A DNA stretch of 16,083 nucleotides, taken from the NCBI RefSeq assembly GCF_036647415.1, contig NZ_JAVXKG010000050.1, positions 1-16,083 on the forward strand, written 5' to 3'. The notes under the pieces are model-generated. The model saw nothing but the letters and a program-made list of their open reading frames with translations. It was not told the origin of the DNA and did not search any database. The stretch's first letter is position 1, and each line of letters begins with the position of its first letter. The DNA is from Empedobacter sp036647415 (GTDB lineage: Bacteria > Bacteroidota > Bacteroidia > Flavobacteriales > Weeksellaceae). Below are positions 1-7,761 of this stretch, piece after piece. The position numbers and the translations under genes are program-made.

Positions 1-83
1 GAAAGGAGGACTTCTTCCAACGGGATTGTATTAAATTGTTTGCAGTTCATTTTTAAATTTTTCTGTGATTTTTGGTAAAAGAC

Positions 84-260
84 TTACCTAATTACCATAG
101 TCTTGATAATCAAATTATTATCTCAATTTTTTACCTTACCTTAAGATACCTAATTACCAGGATTTTCTTTTATAGGTAAGTTTAGGTAGTTCCAATTAAT
201 TTGATAGGCCTTAATAACAATATGGTTTTCAAATATTTAAAAGATTTAGGTAGGTAGGTA
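84..260. repeat. Cluster of TACCT/AGGTA motifs downstream of the helicase gene
   Basis: TACCT occurs at 85, 132, 137 and 147, and its complement AGGTA at 174, 184, 248, 252 and 256: nine copies in about 180 bases. The left half carries one orientation and the right half the other. The 13-mer TACCTAATTACCA is present twice (85-97 and 147-159), and the last three AGGTA copies overlap as a 4-bp tandem repeat. Next to a replicative helicase gene this suggests iterons of a replication origin, by inference. Single TTACCTAATT copies also occur elsewhere (13621-13630). Confidence 0.5.
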
Positions 261-281
261 AATGATAATGTAGTATTAAAA

Positions 282-1442
282 TTAATTTGCGATTTTCAAC
301 CGAATGAGATAACCGTAAATTTGCCTTTGTGGATGTTTAACTCTGGGAAATTTGAAAGACGATAAAGCCCTTCCAATTTTCAAATGGTTGAGACGAATTC
401 CTTGAGAATTGAGATTAATCATCACTTCTGTTGCGGTTTTAAATTCTTCCAGATTGTCAGATGCTTCATAAAATTTACTTACCATTTCCTGCTCTAAAGT
501 CATTTGTGTGAATCGTTCATTACGTTTTTCGTTTTCGGAAATATCTGCTAAAGTGAGTTCAGGATTGTAATTTTTTCGTTTGTAAGCGTTGAAATAAGCT
601 TGAGCCCAAACTTTGTCAATATCAATTTCAGATGAATAATTGAAGTTGATTTTCTCGATGACTTCAAAAATAATCCAACGAACACTTCCAGATTCGTCTG
701 TTAGAAAGTCTGTTTTGTTTGTAGAACCCACGAAACTGCAAATTCTTTCCAGATATTCGGCTTTCCTTGCATAAGGCAATCTTTCGTTGATATGCGTTTT
801 TGAGATCATCGCTTTCAAAGAGTTGATGTCAGCCTTTGCCAAAACCGAAAGTTCATCTAAATTGATAATCAAATTTTTGCACAATTTGATTCTGCTATCT
901 TTATCCAAACCAATATCTTCCGACAGGTAATTCGTTAGTTTTCTAGGAATAAAAAATCTTAAGAATGTTGACTTTCCACTATTCTGAATGGTATTTGCCA
1001 AAACCAAACAATGCTTATTGATTTTCTCCTTTTCTAAAGCACAAAAGACCGCTCTGGTAAACCATTTCTCAACGTGATACAGAAATTTTTCATCATCGTT
1101 AGTCTTCACATAGCTGCATAATTTTGCGATATGATCTTCGCCATCCCAATCCTCCAAACTTTCAATATATTCTGAAATAGGATTATACTGTTCTATCAAG
1201 TGGCTTCTGACCAAGATTTCCAACTTATTAATCGGTATATTAATTCCACATTGAATGAGCTCTATATACAATGAGTTTAAATTTAGATCTGCCCATTTTT
1301 TATCTTGTATCAGTTTGATTTCAAACTCTAGAGAGATGGTGTTAAATCTTAATGAATATTTCGAATTGAGATAATTTAGAGTGCGATCAAAAATGGTTTT
1401 GCCTTCTGTACCATTTTGATACAGAGTGTTTTTCTCTTCCAT
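282..1442 (-). CDS. VapE/VirE-like P-loop helicase of the older element
   Basis: This protein belongs to the virulence-associated E (VapE) family, SF3-like ATPases used in replication of phages and integrative elements. I chose ATG 1442 (386 residues). The frame is open upstream to a TTG at 1514, but that extension runs through intergenic-like sequence. Motifs: the conserved EDWDGEDHI block; Walker A NTIQNSGKST, in which the first Gly is Asn; Walker B KNLIINLDEL; Arg-containing ERLPYARKAEYLERICSFVGSTN; and DESGSVRWI. The C-terminal region resembles a small winged-helix domain. No primase domain precedes it, so it is a helicase-only version. The iteron-like repeats at 84-260 lie directly downstream. 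Confidence 0.88.
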   Translation of the reverse strand: MEEKNTLYQNGTEGKTIFDRTLNYLNSKYSLRFNTISLEFEIKLIQDKKWADLNLNSLYIELIQCGINIPINKLEILVRSHLIEQYNPISEYIESLEDWDGEDHIAKLCSYVKTNDDEKFLYHVEKWFTRAVFCALEKEKINKHCLVLANTIQNSGKSTFLRFFIPRKLTNYLSEDIGLDKDSRIKLCKNLIINLDELSVLAKADINSLKAMISKTHINERLPYARKAEYLERICSFVGSTNKTDFLTDESGSVRWIIFEVIEKINFNYSSEIDIDKVWAQAYFNAYKRKNYNPELTLADISENEKRNERFTQMTLEQEMVSKFYEASDNLEEFKTATEVMINLNSQGIRLNHLKIGRALSSFKFPRVKHPQRQIYGYLIRLKIAN

Positions 1443-1521
1443 AAAAACATCTGGGTATTGTGGAAACAGAAACAAATAATTATTATATTTGTATTTTACT
1501 TCCAAGTAAAACAAAGATTTT

Positions 1522-1549
1522 AAGCCTAACTACTGCTATAGTTAGGCTT
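1522..1549. terminator. Hairpin between the HTH and VapE-like genes
   Basis: AAGCCTAACTA (1522-1532) pairs perfectly with TAGTTAGGCTT (1539-1549) around a 6-base loop. The T-run (ATTTTTT) follows on the plus strand, so it is best as a plus-strand terminator. On the minus strand it is followed by AAAATCTTTG and could only attenuate or process the HTH-helicase transcript. It touches the HTH stop codon. Confidence 0.55.
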
Positions 1550-1833
1550 TATTTTTTGCGTAAAGAAAATTCTATGGCTTCTTGTTGAATTTCATCATTT
1601 GATTTATGGCTGTTTTTTAACAACCATTCGTCAATTTTTTTGCGTTCAAAAAAGAGAACTTTCCCGTTAGGTTTAGAAAAAGGAATACTGTTGGAATGAA
1701 CTAACTTGTAGATATAGGATTTTTTAAATCCGGTGTAATCTGAAAGTTCTTCGACATTCAGAATTTCCTTTAAACCGAAAATATGTTTTTCAATTCGGTT
1801 GAGTTTGTGCAGAATGATTTCGTTATTTTCCAT
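1549..1833 (-). CDS. Excisionase-family helix-turn-helix protein of the older element
   Basis: This 94-residue protein has an N-terminal amphipathic helix (about residues 1-20), then an HTH_17-type domain with the L-N-V-E-E-L-S-D-Y-T-G-F-K-K-S-Y-I-Y-K-L pattern (about 25-45), a P-F-S-K-P wing, VLFFERKKIDEWL, and a polar tail. This is the standard small DNA-binding protein found before VapE/primase genes on Bacteroidota elements. It lies just upstream of the helicase gene, separated by a hairpin at 1522-1549. It probably acts as excisionase or regulator. Confidence 0.85.
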   Translation of the reverse strand: MENNEIILHKLNRIEKHIFGLKEILNVEELSDYTGFKKSYIYKLVHSNSIPFSKPNGKVLFFERKKIDEWLLKNSHKSNDEIQQEAIEFSLRKK

Positions 1834-1913
1834 TGCTTTCGTTTAACAAATTTAATGAAGCAAAAGTCACCATGGAAAACCATAAAAACAATAGGATCAA
1901 ACGCTTAAAGGCG

Positions 1914-1976
1914 AAATAAGAATGATTTGGATTAATCTGGAATGTCAAAAGTCTAAATAAGAATAATCTGGATTAA
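1914..1976. repeat. Two 22-bp direct repeats with 41-bp period
   Basis: Positions 1914-1935 and 1955-1976 differ at 2 of 22 bases (core AATAAGAAT-R-AT-Y-TGGATTAA). They lie between the HTH gene and the integrase pseudogene, the only structure seen in that 200-bp gap. They may be binding sites for the HTH protein or remains of a regulatory array. Confidence 0.5.
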
Positions 1977-2032
1977 AATAGATTCAGTACAATTTTACTA
2001 ACAAAAATATTACTTTAACTAAAATATATTTT

Positions 2033-2949
2033 TTACAGTTCGATATTTAGTTCAGGGATAATCTCAGCAGCTTCCTTCATTTTGCTATCCACTATTTTTG
2101 CATAAATCTGTGTAGTTCTCAATTCTCTATGTCCTAATCTTTTGGAAACTGTATAAATATCTGCACCATTTTCCAAAAGTAAAACAGCATTCGTATGTCG
2201 AGCTGAATGAAAAGTAATATGTTTCGGAACCGCAGCACGATTGCACCAGCGGATAATTTCAGTATTGTAGGTCATTCCATATTTCAAACCTTTGAGAACT
2301 CTTTCTTGCGGATCTTGTCTTTCGCCCAACAATTCTCTGGCTTGTTTTGAAATATAAAGATATTCTACACCCTCTGTTTTTTCTTGTCTGAAATTGATTC
2401 TAGAAATATCACCATTATCGATGCAGCTTTAAACTTGTTGAAATAAGAATACTTGGAGTTCTGAGAAAGAGGTAAATCACTCTTACTGATTGCATCTTTT
2501 TCAAAGTATTTCCGAACTTTTTTAATGAAAAATTCATCAATTTTCTCAAAAGTTAAATTCTTTGGAACTACTTTTTTCAAATGCTGGTAAGTAGAGAACC
2601 AATTACCATAATTATTTGACGAATCGAGCGTTCGCTTTTCCTCAGCAAGATTAGCGAAGAAATTTAAAAATACCCGTTTAGCTTTCGCAGTATTTTTCAA
2701 CTCAAATCTTCCTTGTGCATATTCAGCTTTTCGAATTGCAATTACATTTTCTGCAAATTCCAAAGCTTCTTTATTTTCTTTTTTTTCTTTGGCAGTTTTT
2801 GGATCAATAATTAGATAGGTATTTAAATTTCAAAATTTCTCAGATGCTTTCTTTTTCCGTCATCAGTAATTTCAGAACCACGGTAAAACTCGATTGACAG
2901 ACTAATCCTTCTGTCTTTTAATTTTCTTTGACTAAGTGATATTTTCATA
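2033..2949 (-). pseudogene. Decayed tyrosine integrase of the older element
   Basis: The start is ATG 2949 (MKISLSQRKLKDRR...). The first frame stops near 2822. The homologous sequence resumes in another frame (TYLIIDPKTAKEKK...) and continues through EFAENVIAIRK, NYGNWFSTYQHLKK and LSQNSKYSYFNKFKAA to about 2430. There an internal deletion of roughly 85 codons, judged against the intact integrase at 12302-13441, joins it out of frame to FRQEKTEGVEYLYIS and the C-terminal part. The deletion removed the first catalytic Arg (TGLRF block). The HSARH, LGHR and TTQIYAK motifs remain. The protein cannot be active. Its original partner was probably the att copy at 3118-3135. Confidence 0.88.
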
Positions 2950-2957
2950 AATTCTAT

Positions 2958-3023
2958 TTTGTACCACTTCTGTACTACTTTTGACTATTTTCAAGGTCTG
3001 AAGTAGTACAGAAGTGGTACAAA
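2958..3023. repeat. Perfect 23-bp inverted repeat with 20-bp spacer, upstream of the decayed integrase
   Basis: Positions 2958-2980 and 3001-3023 are exact reverse complements. Each arm contains two 11-bp-spaced versions of GTACYACTT, so the whole site holds four head-to-head copies. It starts 9 bases upstream of the integrase ATG (2949) and lies about 95 bases from the att copy at 3118. This suits an autoregulatory operator or integrase arm sites. A terminator is unlikely because no T-run follows and it precedes the gene. Confidence 0.6.
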
Positions 3024-3117
3024 TATAGAAATATAGTCCAATAAGAGAAAATAAAATTTATCTAAACGCCTGATAGTCAATCAAAAGAAAGAAAAAGAAA
3101 TCAAAGAAAAAGCTAAT

Positions 3118-3135
3118 TTATTTCCCGATACAGAA
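3118..3135 (-). other. Second attachment site: synonymous copy of the mnmE 3' end
   Basis: On the minus strand this reads TTCTGTATCGGGAAATAA, which again spells F-C-I-G-K-stop. It differs from the mnmE terminus at 14986-15003 only at three third-codon positions. Upstream of it there is no mnmE homology; the preceding codons include a stop. It is therefore not a gene duplicate but a short att core, probably carried in by an element that took it from another host's mnmE. It separates the older element (decayed integrase at 2033-2949) from the younger element's cargo operon (3207-7580). Confidence 0.6.
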
Positions 3136-3143
3136 AGTTTCTT

Positions 3144-3211
3144 CTTAGTGTTTATGCGGTGTTATAAACAATTAGTATCCAATTTATGTATTGTGTGATA
3201 AATTCACTAAG
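3144..3211 (-). repeat. Inverted repeat between the peptidase gene and the att site
   Basis: CTTAGTG+TTTAT (3144-3155) is complementary to ATAAA+CACTAAG (3198-3202 and 3205-3211, with a TT bulge). It spans the peptidase stop codon and the 70 bases toward the att copy at 3118. The loop is about 42 bases and no T-run follows, so terminator function is uncertain. It may stabilise the 3' end or mark the element's end. Confidence 0.4.
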
Positions 3212-3905
3212 ATTTTGACACAATATAACTTTTGATTTTAGATGATATTCCATCTAAGATCTCAGCTAATTTTTTTTCATAAACTGATGTGAAATTGTGT
3301 GAAATAAAACTTCTTAACTTTTCAAGCTGTTCTTTTGTTAAATAATATTCTTTTGGTTCTCTTCCATCAAATAGACAAACTTCTATTTCATCTGAAATTT
3401 GTTTGAAAAAGTTATAAATTAATTGTTTCTCTTCTTTAGATAACCCATTCAGTAGTTTTACATAAGATTCAATTATTTCTTTTTCAGCAAATTCTTTGGT
3501 TAGCCCCATACTCAGATATTTGTTATTAATTATACCAATAGTTTGAGCATCTTTAAAACCAGAGCCTTGATAACAATTTTGAATATCATTAACAGATAAT
3601 TCTAAATTATGAAATATACAATTCGTAAACTTTTCCCAAATGCATCCGGAATAAAGCGATAGTATTGTATGATAACATAAAAATTCATCTCTTGAAAATA
3701 TCCAATGATTTACCCCTTCTTTAATTGAATATTCAATACGTCCCCATGGTTTTTTAGAAAAATCATCCCATGAAATCACAATATTTTCAACTTTTGGTTC
3801 AAGTTGAACATTATTCAGTAAGATATTAGCTATAAAATGACCTATTTCGTGAGAAAGTACATTGGTAATTAGTCTGATATTTGTTTTTCGTAAAAAATCT
3901 CCCAT
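3207..3905 (-). CDS. HExxH metallopeptidase resembling the FtsH M41 peptidase domain
   Basis: This 232-residue protein begins 10 bases after the KAP operon's second frame, so it is co-transcribed. Residues 19-23 are HEIGH, a zinc-binding HExxH helix. Next come a WGRIEY strand, a small-residue helix LYSGCIWEKF where FtsH has its LGGRAAEE-like segment, and GSGFKDAQTIG, where Asp119 matches the third zinc ligand of M41 peptidases (D in the D-x-x-x-A-T pattern). FtsH itself carries an AAA domain fused to this peptidase; here the peptidase stands alone beside a separate membrane NTPase. There is no signal peptide, so it is cytoplasmic. The C-terminal 80 residues are helical. Its target is unknown. 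A dedicated protease partner or effector of the KAP protein is my inference. Confidence 0.75.
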   Translation of the reverse strand: MGDFLRKTNIRLITNVLSHEIGHFIANILLNNVQLEPKVENIVISWDDFSKKPWGRIEYSIKEGVNHWIFSRDEFLCYHTILSLYSGCIWEKFTNCIFHNLELSVNDIQNCYQGSGFKDAQTIGIINNKYLSMGLTKEFAEKEIIESYVKLLNGLSKEEKQLIYNFFKQISDEIEVCLFDGREPKEYYLTKEQLEKLRSFISHNFTSVYEKKLAEILDGISSKIKSYIVSKS

Positions 3906-3915
3906 ATTATCACTT

Positions 3916-5436
3916 TTAATAGTTAGTTGTTACTCTGTACTCTTTATCATTCCATTTGTTATCATAGTAGTTTTTTATTAATCCTTTAGATTTTAATCTT
4001 TCCAATAAAATTCTATTATATTCAGTTTTATTAAATGTTGGTTTTTTACTCTTAAATAAATTATCATAATTCCAAATACTACTTAATAATTTAGTAATAT
4101 CATCATTAGTAATTTTCTCAAAATACAGATTAATTAATTTTATTCTTTTTTCTTCTCCCAATAAATTAATAACTACAGATTTTAATGTTTCAACACTCAA
4201 CTCAATAACATTTGATTTCTGTAAAATAATTTCTCCTACTAATTTAGACGTTTCTTTATTGAGTGTTATTGTACTTTCTTCCAATTTATTAATGTAATCG
4301 AATTTATTTTCCAAACTAATTTTATTGGATTTCAATATTAATAAAACATCATCTTCATCCGTGTCAAATTCACTTATTTTTTCAATGAATTTTTTAAAAT
4401 CTCTTTCAATTAAGATTATGTGATTATTTGGAAAATGCTCTCTTAACAAATCATAGTTTGATTTAGTTGTAGTAAGAATTTTATTAGCTAAACTAACAAC
4501 TTTATCCTCATCTAAAGTTTCAAATTCTAATTTATTGTATCTAAAACAGATGCTATCTAATAGTTTCTTATAGGTTTCGTATGTAATTTCATTACATAGT
4601 AAAATGTTTTTTTCAAAGAGTTCATTCTCTTTTATCAATTTAATTTTAGATAATTCTTCATTAACATTTTCAAATTCTAAGTACTCAATTAGATTATCAT
4701 TTATTATATTTTCAGATATTGTATAATAGTCGATTACATTATTCCATTTTGGAATAACTTTGTTATTTAAAAGTAAATGTGCTTTTATACTCAAATCATT
4801 GATTTTATTCAATTCAACAATTTTTGTTTCTACTTTTTGAATAATTTTAATCTTTAATACTTTATCTAATTTTTCATTATTTAAAAGTTTGATTAAATTT
4901 TCTTCTATTTCAAATTTATTTTCTTCTATTTTTAGATATATGTTTTCAGCATAGGTATTAATATCTGAATTAATATATTCAATCAATGGATAGCATTCTG
5001 AATTTAAAATCTCTGAGTAATTAGATTGCTTAAATTCATTTTCCTCATATTTCTCACCAAATCCTAAAAGCATCTTTGAAATATTATTTTCATTGATTTC
5101 ATAATGGTTATTAAAATAAATATATTCCAATAACTCACTACTTATAGCACTATCATTATTGATTTCCTCAAATTTAATATCTAACTCCTTTAGATAATTC
5201 ATAATTTGTCGTCTGATTAGTCCATATAATTCGCCATGCTGATCTGATTCTCTATGTAAATAGGTTTCTACAGATAATATATTATCCGAATTCTGATTAA
5301 TAAAATCTTTCATTAAAGCACCATTCTGATTATTTATAAATGTTGAAACATCTACATATCTAATGATTAGTTTTACATATTTGATTATTTTCTCATGCCA
5401 TAGTCCCAATAAATAGTTTCCCAAAAACTTTTCCAT
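3916..5436 (-). CDS. Continuation of the YobI-family protein in the -1 frame (C-terminal part)
   Basis: This 506-codon frame overlaps the end of the NTPase gene by 52 bases in the -1 frame. The sequence after the overlap (KYVKLIIRYVDVSTFINNQN onward) reads as a natural continuation of the NTPase's helical C-terminal region, and the two lengths together (about 1220 residues) fit an undivided YobI protein. The first residues encoded inside the overlap look like out-of-frame sequence, and no good ribosome site precedes ATG 5436. The protein is helical, very rich in Leu, Ile, Glu, Lys and Asn, with no recognised catalytic motif. Alternatives are a separately translated subunit, a sequencing error, or -1 slippage at the AAAA just before the first stop. 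Confidence 0.8.
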   Translation of the reverse strand: MEKFLGNYLLGLWHEKIIKYVKLIIRYVDVSTFINNQNGALMKDFINQNSDNILSVETYLHRESDQHGELYGLIRRQIMNYLKELDIKFEEINNDSAISSELLEYIYFNNHYEINENNISKMLLGFGEKYEENEFKQSNYSEILNSECYPLIEYINSDINTYAENIYLKIEENKFEIEENLIKLLNNEKLDKVLKIKIIQKVETKIVELNKINDLSIKAHLLLNNKVIPKWNNVIDYYTISENIINDNLIEYLEFENVNEELSKIKLIKENELFEKNILLCNEITYETYKKLLDSICFRYNKLEFETLDEDKVVSLANKILTTTKSNYDLLREHFPNNHIILIERDFKKFIEKISEFDTDEDDVLLILKSNKISLENKFDYINKLEESTITLNKETSKLVGEIILQKSNVIELSVETLKSVVINLLGEEKRIKLINLYFEKITNDDITKLLSSIWNYDNLFKSKKPTFNKTEYNRILLERLKSKGLIKNYYDNKWNDKEYRVTTNY

Positions 5437-7580
5437 TCTTCAATAAGCTTAATTATAAAATTATCTACTGAGGTTTTATTTTCATCAATGAATTCATCTA
5501 TAAACTGTATAGATTTTGTTTTTTCGTTAGATAAGAGAAATATAACCGCATCATATTTTTTAGAATAACTACTATAGTTATTACCCAGAAAATCAACTAA
5601 ATCAAAGTTTAAAATTGTTTCTCTGTTAAAATATCTTAGATCTATCCTACCTGTTAAGGTTTCAATTTTGTTTAATTTATAATTGAATTCTGTAGCATAT
5701 CCACTTTTTACATTTCTTTCAAAAGTGAAATCCTCTTTTGTTATTGATACTTCGTGGAATAAGGATATATAATCATTATAATTTTCGTTTATATAACCGT
5801 TTAAAATTAAATTCCTTAACAATTTATTATCTGAAAAATCACCCAAATACTGATTTACATCAACTTCGATAAATATTTGTTTTAAGTCCCAATTTTGTAT
5901 TTGTGATTTTTTACTCTTTAACTTATCAATATCATTTTTTAATGAATTAATTTTATCATTTTGCTTTGATTCTATTAATTCAACCCTTTCTTCATAAGTA
6001 AATTTAGGATTGACTTCATTTTCTATTTCAGAAAACTTAAAGTCAAAATCATTATCGAACAAATCGCCATAACCTCTATTATGATATTTATAACTTAATT
6101 TTTGTTTTGAGACTAAATCATCAAAGTCATTATCGAAGGTAAGTTTATTGATAAGAGCATTTGCGGGTAACTTCGATAATATTTTTAGAAAATATATATT
6201 TTTTAACTCTTCAATGTCTGTTAATGTTTCATTACCAATTTTTTCTATTTTGATAGTTTTATCCGTGATTTCTTCATCAATCTTAGTAATAAGATTCTCT
6301 ATGTAATTTTTTTTATTATTTATTAAATCATATAATTTCCCTTTCTTCTTACCAAGTAATGTAAAATCTGTTGGATAGAGGTTTTTATAAGTAATTATTG
6401 CAAATAATTCATCGCTTTTTTTAATGAATTCTGGTTTTAAGGTTTTTCTATAGATGACAAATTCTTGGAAGATATTTGTTAATAATCTCATATCAATATC
6501 GTCAATAAAAGTTGTAATATCCGAGATAAACTCTTTGGTAAATATATTCTGATTTAATCCAGATTCTTTTATTAATAAACTCAACTGTTCATCTGCATTA
6601 GAAGAATTAACAAAAGGAATAACAGGAACTATATATTCAAAAAATTTAACTCTCTCTTTTCTATCTTTAAACAAATCATCTCCAACAGCATATACAAAAT
6701 TAATTTCTCTATCTATAAGTAATGAATTATTCAGTAATATGTTGATTTCTCTAAGTTTTGTAAATATATCAGTACTGTCAAATCTATCTAAATCTTCAAT
6801 TATTACAACATTATATTTAGTACGTTCAAAGAAGTAAAGTATTTCTTCTAAATGTTCGTTAAAAACAGACTTATTTACATTGTCTCCTAATTCTAATTCT
6901 CCTTTAATATTTACTTTACTAATTTTCGAATTACTAAAAAGATTAATAACGAGTTTTGATAATATTCCTAAACCAGTCAGTGATATAAAAAAAATTGGTA
7001 AACTCCACCAATCAAAATTATCTTTTGTATTCCAATTAGTTGGATCAATTTTATCTAAATAATTATATTTTAATAGTAAAGTTGTAGAAATAACCCATAA
7101 AATAAAAGCTACTGATATTCCAAATATTCTCCAACTCGAAATATTATCTATTCTTTTAAATCGAGATTCTGGAATTTGTTGTGGTTTAACGTGATAAAAT
7201 ATCTGTTGTAAAATACTTACTTCTAATAATCTTTCTATTTCTTCTTTCTGGATTTTTCTTTCAGCTGAACTAATTTCATTATCATCTTCTTTTTTGTTAA
7301 AAGAAGCTAAGGATATATTTAGATATTCGTATTTAGGATTTAATTCTTTAAATGTTCCAATTATAGTACTTTTCCCCGAACCATAACCACCGGTCAAAGC
7401 GATATTACTAATTCCTTTCGTATTAATTGATTCTTTCAGTTTATCTAAATATGGCTGGATTTTCTCAATATCCTCTGTTTTAGTTAATACTTTTGGAGCA
7501 AGCGAACTTAGTAGAGTTTCGGTTTTCTCCACATCAATTTCTCTATTTCTAAAGAATTTCGAAAATAAATATCTCTTCAT
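5385..7580 (-). CDS. YobI-family KAP P-loop NTPase, N-terminal part
   Basis: This 731-residue protein has the typical start of YobI-like ATPases: S-L-A-P-K-V-L-T, then NIALTGGYGSGKST (Walker A, residues 64-72), YLNISLASF, and ILQQIFYHVKPQQIPESRFKR. Two transmembrane helices are inserted at about residues 152-171 and 192-213, as in KAP NTPases. Walker B is NVVIIEDLDRFD (257-268), followed by the sensor-like YAVGDDLF and KFFEYIVPVIPFVN. KAP ATPases include PifA, which excludes phage T7. Charged helical regions follow. YobI proteins are, from memory, about 1200 residues long; here the frame stops at 5385 while a -1 frame continues the homologous-looking sequence. I infer one gene split by a frameshift. 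It is first in the operon and probably sits at the inner membrane. Confidence 0.88.
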   Translation of the reverse strand: MKRYLFSKFFRNREIDVEKTETLLSSLAPKVLTKTEDIEKIQPYLDKLKESINTKGISNIALTGGYGSGKSTIIGTFKELNPKYEYLNISLASFNKKEDDNEISSAERKIQKEEIERLLEVSILQQIFYHVKPQQIPESRFKRIDNISSWRIFGISVAFILWVISTTLLLKYNYLDKIDPTNWNTKDNFDWWSLPIFFISLTGLGILSKLVINLFSNSKISKVNIKGELELGDNVNKSVFNEHLEEILYFFERTKYNVVIIEDLDRFDSTDIFTKLREINILLNNSLLIDREINFVYAVGDDLFKDRKERVKFFEYIVPVIPFVNSSNADEQLSLLIKESGLNQNIFTKEFISDITTFIDDIDMRLLTNIFQEFVIYRKTLKPEFIKKSDELFAIITYKNLYPTDFTLLGKKKGKLYDLINNKKNYIENLITKIDEEITDKTIKIEKIGNETLTDIEELKNIYFLKILSKLPANALINKLTFDNDFDDLVSKQKLSYKYHNRGYGDLFDNDFDFKFSEIENEVNPKFTYEERVELIESKQNDKINSLKNDIDKLKSKKSQIQNWDLKQIFIEVDVNQYLGDFSDNKLLRNLILNGYINENYNDYISLFHEVSITKEDFTFERNVKSGYATEFNYKLNKIETLTGRIDLRYFNRETILNFDLVDFLGNNYSSYSKKYDAVIFLLSNEKTKSIQFIDEFIDENKTSVDNFIIKLIEEWKSFWETIYWDYGMRK

Positions 7581-7614
7581 AAATATGTGAATTGTACATT
7601 CTTACAAATTTAAC

Positions 7615-7646
7615 TAAAAAAGTCCTCTTTTCAAAAGAAGACTTTT
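7615..7646 (-). terminator. Intrinsic terminator between the secreted-protein gene and the KAP operon
   Basis: On the minus strand AAAAGTCTTCTTTT pairs with AAAAGAGGACTTTT (one G-U pair) around a single-base tip, followed by a run of Ts (plus-strand A-run 7616-7621). It lies about 115 bases after the secreted-protein stop and about 35 bases before the KAP NTPase start. The KAP operon should therefore have its own promoter within 7581-7617. Confidence 0.75.
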
Positions 7647-7761
7647 CCACAATTATCATAAAATCAACAGATTCTACAATTTTACTTTTTAACGATTACT
7701 AACTCATATTTATTTTAAAAGTTAATTTTTGAAGATGTTCTACATTTAGAATCACTCAATA

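Larger units (their letters stand above)
1..3135. mobile_element. Remnant of an older integrative element, left part outside window
   Basis: This segment holds a VapE-like helicase gene, an excisionase-like HTH gene and a decayed tyrosine integrase, all on the minus strand. It ends on the right at a copy of the mnmE 3' end (3118-3135). The integrase lies next to that site, as expected for an element that once sat directly behind mnmE and was pushed away when the second element inserted. The integrase is broken, so the element probably cannot excise by itself. Its left end is not visible. Seen: gene content and the site. Inferred: the history. Confidence 0.6.

Noticed and set aside
2958..3023. 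The 23-bp dyad as terminal inverted repeats of an insertion sequence
   Set aside because: Only 20 bp lie between the arms, and there is no transposase or target duplication.
6880..7062. Plus-strand 60-codon frame inside the KAP gene
   Set aside because: It lies fully opposite the membrane-helix region of a clear gene; its hydrophobic look mirrors that region.
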